Assembly: GCA_963921825.1 (NCBI GenBank)
Contig: OY997591.1
Coordinates: 31,641,825 to 31,705,824, forward strand
Length of the DNA stretch: 64,000 nt
DNA from: Erodium maritimum
Taxonomy: Eukaryota > Streptophyta > Magnoliopsida > Geraniales > Geraniaceae
Direction: 5' to 3'
Each line of letters opens with the position of its first letter. Position 1 is the stretch's first letter. This document shows, one piece after another, positions 1 to 11,259 of the stretch. A model generated the notes under the pieces. That model was not told where the DNA came from and searched no databases. It saw only the letters and a program-made list of their open reading frames with translations. The position numbers and the translations under genes were made by a program.

Positions 1-178
1 TTGATCAGAAAGTTGCCCTGAGTCCCCTGGAACTCATTTTGGTCGATAACGGGGTCAACTTATGTCCGGTATGACCCTCGGGGTCAATTTAGGTTAAGTT
101 AAGTGTCTGTCTTAAAAATTTTAAATTTTTCATGTTTTTCGCAGGTTTGACTGACGTTGACCAGAAGTGGTTATTACA
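1..178 (-). repeat. End of a Tekay-type LTR, cut by the window edge
   Basis: This stretch matches the right-hand ends of the LTRs that finish at 31979, 54279 and 63834. It has the same run through the 'ccctgagtcccc', 'ggggtcaact' and 'tccggtatgaccctcg' blocks and the same terminal 'ggttattaca'. As in those copies, the element would lie on the minus strand. The bases after 178 are not the polypurine tract that would follow a 3' LTR, so this is a 5' LTR or a solo LTR whose remainder lies outside the window. Confidence 0.85.
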
Positions 179-739
179 ATGGAAGTGCAAGATGATATTG
201 ACCATGCCATTGTGTGGAACCGGGTAGCTTGTTTGATCTTAGATCAAGCATCTATACTTGTCTTGGGGTTTTTGCATGTTTATGAGTATAGTTACAGGTG
301 TTCTTTTGATGGAGTTTCAAGTCAACAACTAAGCTTGAGGACAAGCTTTTCCAAAGAAGGATGCATTTGTCATGATGGGCTATATGGGCTCTATGGGTAC
401 GTTGGATACACTTGGGTTGGCTTCGGAACGTCGTCGTTCGGGATGAGTAAATGTTTGATTGAGCTAAAGGATACGACATCGTTTCAGCTAGGGATTGTGC
501 CTCTTCTTCCACAGCCACTCATACATAAAAGGAATGCTCAGTTGCAGAAAGGACCAACGAAGAATTGATTTGGCTTTTATCCTTTGTTTATCATAGCTTT
601 CAATCTCCTATTGTTTTTCCATTTTCGTAGTGTAGAAAAGGGCCATTTGGCTGTCTCTTTCTTGTATTTGAGTTCATCAAGTAATTGAATCCTTCTTCTT
701 CCTCATTTAGTATTGAAAGTCAGCTCAAAATACAACTCA
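179..739 (+). mobile_element. Possible remnant of a short-LTR chromovirus (Reina/CRM-like)
   Basis: The translated stretch at about 310-360 reads like the end of a chromovirus integrase followed by a purine-rich 'ccaaagaagga'. At 368 a 'tgtcatgatggg' block could open a short LTR. The following 350 bases end in a pyrimidine-rich run (685-705) of the kind seen near the 3' end of such LTRs. No second LTR or target duplication was found. The assignment rests on general resemblance only. The alternative is unclassified intergenic DNA. Confidence 0.25.
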
Positions 740-1753
740 GTTGTAACAGGGACAGAAGCGGGAACGCTGAATCAGACCTCGGGAATCATGCCTCGAAAAC
801 CGTGCCTTGGAATCCGTGTATCAGGTTCTGTGCTCGGGGCTTGGGTGCTCGAACCCGATTCGTCGGGTGATTCCTCTTCCGACCCGTTCAAATTTAAATG
901 GCAACTGGTTTCAATTTTGGACTTTACCGGGACTGACTGGGTATTTTATCTGTTAAACCCAGCACGTCTAGATTTCGCCCGAGAAGACGAAGATCACGCC
1001 GGAACCCGTGTGAAGAACGGAGTGGTGACCTCTCGAGCGTTTCTTCAGAGTTTTATTAGAGGAAGACCAAAAGGTAGGGAAAGTCTTAATTTCTTAATTA
1101 ACACTTAGTATGCATGATTAGGATAATAAAATCGGAAAGGCCCTAGAATTGCCTATAGGATGCGAATAACTAGAATAATTGTCTTTCAATTATTAATAAC
1201 CGGAATGTCTAGAATGCATGCTTAGGATGAAGATGACTAGTGAAGCTTGCTTTCAATACTTGGGAATTGATTTACTGATAGAGAGGCTGTGAAGAGCTCT
1301 CGGATTAGTTGTGTGCTAGGTTCACATGTTTGGTTGATAGATATTAGGGTAACCAAGAGTCTAATGGAACTAGTTTACTTTACTGTTGATTTGTTGAATG
1401 TTTACTTGATTAGTTGAATGATTGTGTTGATATAAGTGTTGGTTGAACGGATGATCGAGTATGACTGGTTGTGCCAAAGGGGTACAATCAGGTAATCGGT
1501 GTACCGCTGGTTCGTGACAGGTAAGTATGACGGTAAGGGTAATTGTGGGTATGAATCTCGTGTGGTATGTATTGATGAACGTGTGTACTTCTAAGTTTGA
1601 GGATTAAGTGAACATCTTTGTGTGTTGTGGTGAAAGTGTGTTTCGATGAGTGTTGATTGATGGATGAATGTTTATGCTTGTTCCCTTTATTCTTATTCTT
1701 AAAATGTATGTTTGCTTGTATGTTTGAATGTTTGTTTGGTTCGGTACTACACC

Positions 1754-1767
1754 GGGGGGGGGGGGGG
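1754..1767. repeat. Run of 14 G
   Basis: An uninterrupted run of 14 guanines follows 'actacacc' inside the plus-oriented Tekay LTR. Such runs are prone to replication and assembly error, so the exact length is uncertain. Confidence 0.95.
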
Positions 1768-1810
1768 TAATCCGGTGCCGTTGTGGTGGTTGGAGTTGGA
1801 CAGATACAGT

Positions 1811-2043
1811 GAGTGATGTGAGGAGCCTATGGCTCGGCAGATCCTGCGGGATATATTGAGTGATGTGAGGAGCCTATGGCTCGGCAGATCCTGCGGGATA
1901 TATTGAGTGATGTGAGGGGCCTATGGCTCGGCAGATCCTGCGGGATATATTGAGTGATGTGAGGGGCCTAAGGGCTCGGCAGATCCTACGGGATATTGAG
2001 TGATGTGAGGGGCCTAAGGGCTCGGAAGATCCTACGGGATATC
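1811..2043 (+). repeat. Minisatellite of 46-47 bp, five copies, inside an LTR
   Basis: Units begin with 'gagtgatgtgag' at 1811, 1858, 1905, 1952 and 1998. Each carries a 'ggctcggcagatcctgcggg'-like core. The first three units are almost identical, and the last two share a variant 'cctaagggctcgg', which suggests stepwise duplication. The array lies in the LTR, as do the differently built arrays at 24432, 52490 and 60086. Confidence 0.95.
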
Positions 2044-2875
2044 GAGTGGGATTACTTCATGAGAGATGGTTTCTGAGGTTTCACCCAAGAGTGTGTGTGT
2101 CCTACGGGAACACTATCTTGGTTCCCTATGACTATGGCCCTTTGGAGACATTTTCGAGAATACCGAAGATGAGCATCCCCATGGGATGGTTTCCGGTACT
2201 CCGACGTATGTGTCTCCTCCGGACCGAGGGAAAATCTGATATGATATGAATACTCTAGTGGATCGGTATATGGGAACCGAGGTGACACTAGAATTTATTC
2301 ATAGATCGGAGGCTTGAGAAAGCAAGTGGTTGGTGTGATATCAATTGATCCTTTTTAATCGTTATGATACTTTAAATTGATTATTTTATGGAACCTTTCC
2401 AGTTAACGTTATCTTGTTTATATATTATTTCTTCGCACTTATTTTATTCTATTTTTGTTACTCATTATCCCATTGTTAATCGTATTATATTATTATTTGA
2501 GTTATCTGCTTATCCAGTACAATATTGACCTAAGGGTTGAGTTGTTAAGGTTTTTCCTACTGAGCGTAAGCTCATCCCCCTTTGGTTTTCTTACTGTTTT
2601 ACAGGCGTAGCTGATGTCTAGTGAGTTCGAGGCTCGGGGCTTTTGGACATCTTGGGATTAATCTTAGAGTTATGTTGGTCTTGTGCTTTAAACATTATTT
2701 AATTGACTCTTTATGTTGAGTTGTGACTCATTGGAAGTTTTGGAACTATTTTACATTGTTGATCTCAGAGAGTTTATCTTGATATTACAAAGGTTTTGTT
2801 AATTAATTATCGCTTTTCTACTTTTACTTCCGGTCACGTCTCGAGTCCGGTCAATACCGGATTTGGGGCGTGACA

Positions 2876-3409
2876 CCTAATCTACTATTTAAAGGCCCGA
2901 AAACGAGTGAGGAAGCCTTCCCAGTTGCGCGTCATGGACTAGAGAGCGGACCGCGCACGAGCCCGTTGCGGCCTGGGTCGTGGTCTATTGTCGAGGGTGT
3001 ATCTCAACAACGAGATCTAGGGCGTTGGCTTGCGGTCCGTTGGCGAGCCCGTTGTGGCCCTAAGGTCGGAATGTATGGCTTTCCGTTGTGGTCTGAAGGC
3101 CTGACAAGCTCTAGGTTTCTCCTGGAGATTGACTAACTGCACATAATGGAAGAAAATTTCATCAAATAATATCAACACGGGACTAAAAAGATCAAGATGT
3201 GGGATTAAAAACATCGAAAATCGATGCATTTTATGTTCGCATCTCTCTCCTACAAGAAAGTCCTTATAGTTTTTTAGGTTTTTCATATAGAAACGATGGT
3301 TGTGAATGATTCTTCCTCCTTGATGACCCTTATTGCTCTACAGGCGTTCGCTTCCACGGTTGTCCCATATCCCCACCCTTACCCTCATTTCACTCATGCT
3401 TCAGTACAA
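2876..3409. other. No gene recognised
   Basis: This stretch follows the end of the LTR. Short open frames exist on both strands, but none shows a motif, a repeat partner in the window or a terminal structure that I recognise. Confidence 0.5.
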
Positions 3410-5815
3410 ACAGAAGACCTCTTGACGTTGTTGGAAGTCATCTTCTTCCATGAGGAGTCAGAGATTCTAACAATTTCGAGAGGGACAGAAGGGTAATTGT
3501 ACTTGTGGGTATCTTCTGCCCCGCCTTAACAGGGCAGTTGCTAAGAAATTCGGTGATGGGGACACTAAGTTTTTCTTTGCATCACCGTGGGGAAGGAATC
3601 GAATCCAGAGTATGGATCTATGGACCTTCCATCGTGTATCATTACTCATTTTTGACCTCTAGCCACACGTGAACCCTGGCACCATAGAGTATCACCACAC
3701 ACAAATATGGAGCTGGTTATTACACCTTCTCGTCGGTTATCGGTCTAAATTGTACAGTGATTAATTAGGAAAAAGGTGGGGAGTGAGTAAGGGTGGAGAT
3801 AGAGTCTCTGAGACATAGTTGGGGTCTACACCTTCGGATATGCGTTTGGTTGGTTGTCTGCCACTCCTTACAACGCTCACTCTATATTCGTTGTCTAGGG
3901 TTGGAGTATCCTATGACAGTGGTAATCTATTATGCGCACATATCAGACTTCTTCAAATAGTGTGGATGGGTTAGTTATGCGACAAAGAGGATGGGCATCT
4001 CGGGGTCTATCCGGGGGAGATTCGATTCTTTCATGCCCTTCAGGTTGGGCAGTCGCACCTCGAATAGATACCCCCTTGGATGGTGGGGCGGTCTTAGGTG
4101 TAGTCGGTCATCCTAGGTACCTCTATTAAAGTTTACGACCCCAAGTTAGAGACACACAAAGGGAGGAAGGCCTTGGTCAAAGAGAAAAGTTCCTTTTATT
4201 TGCAGTGAAGGAGCTCGGGAAGTGGGTACTTGAAGTAAGGTACCAGGAGTGTCTACAACGCTCATTATGTACAAGGAGGACCCGACCTCCGTACTAGATT
4301 AGGCGAGGGTTACAAAGTAGCCTTGCCATGACTTATGAGACCCTACGTTTTGATCGGGTAAGAGTGGCCCTATCGTATCGACTTGGATTAAACCCCCTTC
4401 CCTTATCGTCCAGTCAACATAGAGAGCTTCTTGAAGCCTAGGATCCAGACACTAGCATTCTTCACTTGTATGGGAAACAAGTCTTTTTTTGAGACCATAT
4501 CACCATTTGTAGGGCATAATAGTAGTCTTGCTCTCCTTTTTTTTACTGTATATGGGTAGTTGGTTGGTTTTTCAAGCGTTGCATCACGGTTATTATTGGA
4601 GAAAACGACAAATGCACACCCTTAACTTGTCACGTTTTACTGATACCTATCCTCATGTTTTTTTTTGTATCTAATACCTACCCCGATGTTTCCTTTTATG
4701 ACAAATAGCCCCTGCCGTTAAATTTTCCATCCATTTTTTATTCACTTTTTCTAAAATACCCAAAATTCCCTTAGATCAAATAAATCATTTTTATTTACAA
4801 AAATCATTTTTACTTTAGAAAAAATAATTTTTATTTTACAAAAAAAAATTGTTTTGGTTTTTATAAAAATAGTTTTATTTTTTCAAAAAAATCACTTTTT
4901 CTACAATAAAAAACATTTTTATTTATAAAAAAACCTTTTATTTATAAAAATAATTTTTTAATAACAAATAATCTTTCAATTCCCACCCTAAAATCCTAAT
5001 CCACTCGTGTTATTTTTTTCATAACAAACAACTATAAAAATAAAATTTTATTTTAAAATAAAATTATATTTTTTAAATTAAAAATGATTTTTTTTAAATA
5101 AAAACTTATTTTCTAAAAAATGGATTTTTTTTAAGTATAAACTGTATTTTTTTTATTTAAAAAAATTATTTTTTATAAATAAAAATAGAATTTTCAAAAT
5201 AATTGTATTTATAATTATGATTTTTAAAAAATTTACTAAAATAAAATCAAATTTGTTCTAAAATAAAGATTATTTTCAAGAATTAAAAAACTTATCAATT
5301 ATTTTTAATTATTTTAACAAATGTATATATAAAAAAAGAGAAATAAGAAATTTTGAATTTATTCAAAATGGCATTTTGATGAAAAACTAATGGTATTTTC
5401 GTACTTATTTAAAAGATAGGGTTGTAACATTGAAAGATAGTTTAGGGTATTTTCGCCATTTAAAAAAACAAGACTAACGGAGTTGGACGACAGGGGCTAT
5501 TTGTATTAAAAGGAAATATCAAGGTAGGTAATGGATACAAAAAAGCATGAGGGTAGGTATTAGAGAAACGTGACAACTTAAGGGTATGCATTTGTAGTTT
5601 TCCCTTATTATTGTTATTGGGATCATGTTTACTCAGGGATTCTAAGCATGAGCATTAAGTATAATCAATACTATTTTCAGACCTCGGCTCCCCGAGGTCG
5701 TCCGTCTCCCCCATAGGATATTGGTATACATTTCCTCGTTGTGGATCAAGTTTTCTCCATACTATATTTGATTTAGTAAAATATTTTCTTTTTGATAAAA
5801 AAAAATAAAAAAAAT
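3410..5815 (+). pseudogene. Degraded L1-type LINE ORF2 fragment with 3' tail
   Basis: Translation around 3525-3610 gives a GDGDTKFF-like motif followed by arginine and asparagine. This matches the block that precedes reverse transcriptase in plant L1 ORF2 (usually GDxNTKFFH). At about 3990-4050 a RGLSGGDS motif matches the RGLRQGDP block of LINE reverse transcriptase. These two motifs normally lie several hundred bases further apart, so the copy has lost internal sequence as well as its reading frame. The 3' end reads 'attttctttttgataaaa' with an A-rich tail to about 5815, as in plant L1 elements. A Mutator-like MITE splits the 3' part at 4599-5604. Everything upstream of 3410 is missing or unrecognisable. 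There is no full-length domain, and this copy cannot encode an enzyme. Confidence 0.55.
4599..5604. mobile_element. Mutator-like MITE, about 1 kb, with long terminal inverted repeats
   Basis: The ends are inverted copies of each other over about 130 bp. The left end begins 'gagaaaacgacaaatgca', and the reverse complement of the right end begins 'gggaaaactacaaatgca'. A perfect 9-bp direct repeat TTATTATTG flanks the element (4590-4598 and 5605-5613), the size expected for Mutator-superfamily transposases. The interior, about 4740-5480, is extremely A/T-rich with no open frame worth naming, so the element is non-autonomous. It sits inside the 3' part of a LINE remnant and is younger than it. 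The arms differ at several positions, so the insertion is not very recent. Confidence 0.85.
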
Positions 5816-6587
5816 TACCGCTTCTCTTCTAGTGTTTTAGAGTTTCTGTAACAGTCGTTTCTGCCTAGGAAGAGGAAGAACACATTGGCGTTTCATTAGT
5901 TCCATAGTGCTTATGTTCAGGTTTATGCCTAGGAGAATATACGGTCTTGCAGGTTTTGTTTCGACGTAGTGGGGTGGTTGTATGTCGTCATTTTGTGGTT
6001 TTGTTTGTGGTGTGGGAAAAAGCTCTTGTTGTGTTCTCAATCCAAGATCTAGAAGCATGTCTACACGAAATGGGTGGGGTCCCGGAAGTCTAATTTTGCT
6101 CTTCACGGATTGAGTTTTCTACCAACAAACTTGCGATATGTAGATTTCCACAAATATTGAGATTAAATAAGCTTAATAAAGTAGGAATCCGAAAATCTAC
6201 TTCCTCGTACAACAAGACTCTACCCATTTTTAAGGAAACTTAAAGTATTGTTGTGTAGTTTTAAGACTTCTATTCAAAATAAAAGATGCTACATCGCTTA
6301 GTTTAGTTATTGGGAAAATTACACATAATCTCCCTTAGTTATTTAAGTGTTCGTCAACTTAGGTGACAAATTCTTGATTGTATTTTTATTTATCAGCGAA
6401 TTTAAGTTAACCTTTGTTGAGGTAAAACAAGGTTACATATATAAGTGTTGGCTTACAAAGATCAGCTTCCAAAAAACAACTTGTATCTTATTTTTAGATG
6501 AAAGTTACAATAAAGTGAAACAAAAATACAGAGGTATAAATTGTACAGACTAGACCAGTTAGTAATATGCCGCAAGGACTTAACAAG
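5816..6587. other. No gene recognised
   Basis: This lies between two LINE tails that point toward each other (plus-strand tail ending at 5815, minus-strand tail ending at 6588). A sequence near 6315, 'gggaaaattacacataatct', resembles one end of a Mutator-like element, but no inverted partner was found. The short open frames show no known motif. Confidence 0.45.
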
Positions 6588-8710
6588 TTTTTTTTATCAG
6601 CAGATTTTTTATAAGGAACCAGGTTTTTAAACTGAAAACGAAGTTAACGGAACACCCTCATCTTACAACAAAGAGCATGCCATATAGACACCTCAAACCA
6701 GTAAACCACCAGAACATTAGCCCATACACTAGGAAGAACACAAGTTTATACACCCAGATTTTACAAACTTGAAGAGAACAGATAACCAGGCCACACATGG
6801 CAACAAATAACCAAATCTCAAAACAATGAACGTTACTAGGGGTTGAACCTACTGACAAACCAAAACAAGTCTAACAACCTTAAATTTACCAAACATGAAG
6901 CCCAAAACAGTAAAACCCAAGACCAGATACCTAAACGGAAAAAAAAACAGAAAGTACCAACAATACTAGTAAAGCCTCAGACCCAGCAATACCGAGAACC
7001 AATAACTACCTTGGGCCTAGCAAGGAGCAGACGCGTCAGAAATGAACCCCGAGCACCGCACCAGTTGTCACGAGCCGCACACTCGTTGAACCAGCACTAG
7101 ATGCCTCGAGCCGCACACCAGCCAGAAGACGAAGAATCCTAACACGAGTCTTCCACCAAATGAAAGAGTGACGGCTACCCAGGTCTTCGCAGCAAAGTCC
7201 AACGAATGAACGGAAACCAAACCCCATACCTTCGACCACACCCACGCCGACCACACAGAATGAGAGCTCCACCAAACAGTTAGAACAACAATTTGCTCGG
7301 CCCTCCGTTACCAGTGAGGTAAGCCTCCTCCAGCCAACAAAAAGAGGAGTTCCAAAAGAGAAGGACTGGTATCATAAAGATACCGAGCAAAAGGTAGCAC
7401 CCCGCATCGCTAGAAAAGAGCAACCTAATTCCATAACAATAAGATATGCCCCCCAAAAGAACCTCCACAGGCACCAATCGTCGCAACCTTTCTTGAGATC
7501 CTTAAACAAGATCTAGAAGATGAGGACCACGCAAGAAAGGTGAAAAAGTGTGTAGCTAAAATGAACCCATTCCCAGCAAAACTGATGTAAGATTTTTGAG
7601 AAGATTGAAGAAGATGTTTTTAGAAACATTATGAAAGATATAAGAGTTCTTGGCCAACTAAAACTACCAACAGATCATATTCATAATATTTTCCCAAATT
7701 CTTTGAAGTTTTGAATGCATTTAATGGATACATGAGTGCATCAAGCTTAACACTTTACCAGACATCACTCATAGGAAACCCTACTAATTAGTGATTAAGT
7801 TCCAAACCTCCCATGATCTTACACAATGTAAGAGTATGTGTGCACCATCTTCAAAATCATAGGCACATATAGGAGAGACTAAAAGAATTGTAATCCTCTA
7901 TTTTCAAGGAAACATTTAGAGGGAATTGCATCAGACATGCTAGCCAACAGAAGGCATCAGTCTTTGGAGGAGTACCAGAACTCTAAAGATTATGAGCCCA
8001 ATCTGGATTGTTGGTACCTTTCCTTGCATGCAAAGTATATATCTTTTTGACAACAAAACTTTTTTCATCTAGTTTCCAACGTAGGACATCCTCCTCACCA
8101 CTAAGATGAATACCTGCAAGTATGTAGCACAATATTCTCCATTATAGCACCTCACACCCTCTCGTATCCCTACTTAGCTTAAGATTCCTAACAGATCCAT
8201 TCCAATTGTCTGCTACCGATTTAGTTATTACTTTGGAAAGAAGAAAAACTCTTGGGAATAAAACTCTGAATAGAAGATTTCCCCACCAAATATCTTCTAA
8301 GAAAAGTATCCTGGAACCACAACCAATGTTCCATTGCAAGCTTTTTACACCAAAGCAATCAATAAATCTAAGCTCATTTACAAGACCAGGAATGTGACTG
8401 AAAAAACTTTGATTCCCAACTTCAGAAAAGTTTGTGTGATCTTAAACTTTTGAGTCTCATCCAAATTTAACACAAATCACAAGAAACGTTGTAGAGAGAT
8501 AGTGCTCTTAATGTTGATCTGATCAATGCTATCGTTCCTCTAATAGAGTGGAGTTTAGCCTGCAAAAGGACTAGATATTTTTTAAAACCTCTTTTACAAG
8601 GTTTCCAAGTTGTTAGTTTCTTTGGATTTGCACCAAGAGAGAAGTCTTCACTCCAAGATATAAAACTTGAGTTTATTAAGCGTTCAATGAACAAAGTCTT
8701 TCAATGATTA
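6588..8710 (-). pseudogene. L1-type LINE, 3' half of ORF2 and 3' UTR, decayed
   Basis: Read on the minus strand, 8694-8467 gives an LIRSTLRALSLYNVS block, matching the region downstream of reverse transcriptase (LIKSTLxSLPxYxxS). Then 8339-8142 gives GCGSRILFLEDIWWGN and LFPRVF, matching the conserved GxGxxIxFWxDxW and FPRLF blocks. About 8080-7800 follows with the zf-RVT region, whose cysteine and histidine residues remain around an 'ILLHC' motif. The sequence then runs through a UTR to a T-run at 6588-6595, which is the poly(A) tail on the opposite strand. Endonuclease, most of reverse transcriptase and ORF1 are absent, so the copy is 5'-truncated, the usual outcome of incomplete LINE reverse transcription. 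Several stops and frame changes interrupt the frame. No target duplication was found. Confidence 0.65.
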
Positions 8711-10690
8711 TCTAAGGAGACTTATTTTTTATCTATCTGTTCGGGTCAGGGGTGGTGTTCCTTGATGCACTCCCTTGTGTTTTGATTTCCGATATATAGT
8801 CTCCCGAGGAAACCGTGTGTCTCCCGAGGAAACTGTATCCCTATCTATAATGATTCTTATCCATGTCACCGCCACCGACAACGTAGAGCTAGCGTTCGGC
8901 CCTGTCCCATCACTTTCCCCTACCATGCTATTCTCTGCATCGTTGATTACCCCACCCCCATGTCCTTCATCTGACGTCTTGAGCCCCTTAAAGGCACGGC
9001 ATAGTAGGAACCCGAAGCCAACCTCTATCGTACTACCTCCATCGCCACCATCGTCCATGGAGATTGTGTCTTTCTCTCCATGGCTCACCACACCTTCGTC
9101 GTCAACACTATTGAAGTCTCGGAGGTGACGTCCGGTGAAAACCCTAATCGGGCCTTTGGCTTCACGACAAGCTTGACTAGCCGATCCTCTTATCACTAGA
9201 GACGGTCCTGAGTCTCTACCTCCACTACGGGGGAACCTATTTGAGGTAAGGCGCCCGTCGACGATAGCCATGAAAAGTAGATGGAGGGGCCTCCACATGC
9301 TGCCCTCTCCTTCCCCAATGTTGATTGGAAATCGGTGATCCCGTACTTACTCATTGTTCGTGTAGGTTTGGTTCAACGAGGAGGAACGACAGTTCCAGTG
9401 GACGAAACCTTAGCACCAGAAGTCCCGGTGCCACCGGGCTTTCTTGCGTCCACCACGACAAGTCTTTAGGATTGTCTCTCCTCATGCTCTCTCGAGGAGG
9501 AAGAGGAAACAAAGGTGTTGGTTCCCTACTCACTGGTTAATCCATCTTTGTTGGCACACCAACAATTTGGCATGGTAGGTAAGCTCTAGGCACCGATGTC
9601 TCCTAGAAAGAATTCCCGCTACGCATCACCACCAATACATGCGGACCATCGGCGGTGGGTTTGGTTATCAAGGACATATGCAAGGGGGTCTTTGGGTGCT
9701 ACTTTGAATTACTACAGGATAAATATTTGCCGCGACTTTGGGTACCTGTGTGGTTGTCTCGTGCGATCAATGGGGTCAGTGTTGGGGAGGGTGGTAAAGG
9801 TTTCGTTCTGGCACCCCGTGGAATGTCCTCTTTGTCGACATTTGGTTCTACGTTTTAGGGAGTTCTCGAACTCTCTTCTGGTTTCGCTCACCTACACAAA
9901 GCTCCCCACATTCTTCTTCAACTGTGGGAGGATCGTTCATGAGGCTCAGGAGTGTGATCGGGAGATGCGTGGTACCCCACACTCTGATGACTTGATGCTA
10001 GAGTTTGAGAATGATCAGAAGGTCAAGCAGTACGCGACCGATTGCAAGTTCAAGGTATCTCCGAACATCTTACTAGGTTTCGGACCCATGTCCCCGACCA
10101 ATGTACTAATGGCACCTCACATCGAGGCAGAGGCCGGATAGTATCTCCGAATATTCTACCTAATGTAACAGAAAGCAGGTAGGTATCCCAACCGGACTAG
10201 GTGATCTCATTTGGAAAAACTCGGTGGTCGGCCAACTCTCTAGGGGAAAAGAAACCGAAGTTTTAGTTTCCTTCCCGACTGGAGCTTGAGGAGTGAAGAG
10301 AGGGTCAGTTGGAGAACTCCGTGAAGATCAGGAGATGGCTGGGAAACATCCTCACTAGGAGGAATGTTAGGACACCATGGTTCAGGGACTTGTATTGGGA
10401 GGGGTCCCTGGTGAAAGCCATTAGTCCTACTACTGAGGAGTTGAGGTTCGGTCGCATCGCACAGACTTTTATGCAGCATTTAGAAAATATCTTGATTAGT
10501 ACTCTCAATTTCGCTTTCCACCCCAACCCCCTTCATGCATGCCTATGTAGCGATTTTAATATCGTGTATAACAAATATATTATCCTAGAGTTATGTATTA
10601 TGAGTCCTTCAAACCTTCTTCACGTGTACTGGTGCTTCTATTATTAATAAAATATGTATAAGTCAAGAAGATAATTAAATGTTTGATATA
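8711..10690 (+). pseudogene. LINE ORF1 remnant (DUF4283 / zf-CCHC_4 type)
   Basis: Positions 9893-9958 translate as a YTKLPTFFFNCGRIVHEAQE-like block followed by cysteine and aspartate. This is the YERLPxFCFxCGRIGHxxxEC signature that follows DUF4283 in plant L1 ORF1 proteins. The first zinc-binding cysteine is replaced by phenylalanine, while the second cysteine, the histidine and the last cysteine remain. Just upstream, about 9765-9870, an MGSVLGRVVKVS segment and a RFREF segment fit the linker between DUF4283 and the zinc knuckle. The stretch 8900-9130 is rich in proline and serine, like ORF1 N-termini. ORF1 acts as an RNA-binding chaperone in LINE particles. The frame is broken repeatedly and no ORF2 follows directly. 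Boundaries are approximate. Confidence 0.5.
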
Positions 10691-11259
10691 TTTTTTTTTT
10701 CTCGAGTTCATTGTATGTATTGAGTGGGGTTCATTTTCAGTAAACAGGGTCTCTGGCCAATGTTAATTAGAAATTAGAAAAATAGTTATAAAGTGAAAAG
10801 AAAATAAGATTGTTATGAACTAAAAAGTGGCAACTTAGGTAGACAGAGAAGTCCACTCGGAAATTGTTTAATGGCAGATCAAGAGAGTAAGAATGAGTAT
10901 GTCATGTCTCAACCAAGTTTGAATTTGAGTATAAAAACATGATTTTTGTAGGGCCTAGACTTTCCGTAGCCAGCCTCATCGACCCCATTTTCAACTCGTA
11001 GTGAGCAAATACGTCACAACACAAGCATAGGACATCATGATGTCCTTTCATATGTGATGATTTGTTTGTAATATATATGAAATTATGTGAATTGGGGACA
11101 GTCTAGATTAATAAGGCTCATGAATACATTGATCTAAGTATTAACATTACGGTTACTAATTCAGACCTAGTCATAGTTTATGCGGCCGACCTTCTCTACC
11201 GTTACGTGTATTTTCTAGAAAAGTCAAACCCTAGTCTTAAGTCTTAGTCTTTTTTGTCG
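10691..11259. other. No gene recognised
   Basis: This is A/T-rich spacer between two LINE ORF1 remnants. A 'gggcctagac' block and short open frames were inspected without recognising a family. No inverted or direct terminal repeats were seen. Confidence 0.45.

Larger units (their letters stand above)
740..2875 (+). repeat. Tekay-type LTR in plus orientation, partial
   Basis: The right end reads 'ggatttggggcgtgaca', the reverse complement of the 'tgtcacgcccc' block that opens the plus-strand view of the other Tekay LTRs at 23845, 28567 and 59509. Positions 745-870 align with the reverse complement of about 25740-25860. The element that owned this LTR therefore ran along the plus strand. It carries its own minisatellite (1811-2043), as do the other LTRs of the family. 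The left boundary is unclear and no partner LTR lies in the window. Confidence 0.65.

Noticed and set aside
6315-6345. Second Mutator-like element
   Set aside because: Only one end-like sequence was seen. No inverted partner or 9-bp duplication was found nearby.
8729-9298. Minus-strand open frame of 189 codons as a gene
   Set aside because: The ORF1-like signals in this region lie on the plus strand. The minus frame shows no motif and looks like an antisense shadow.
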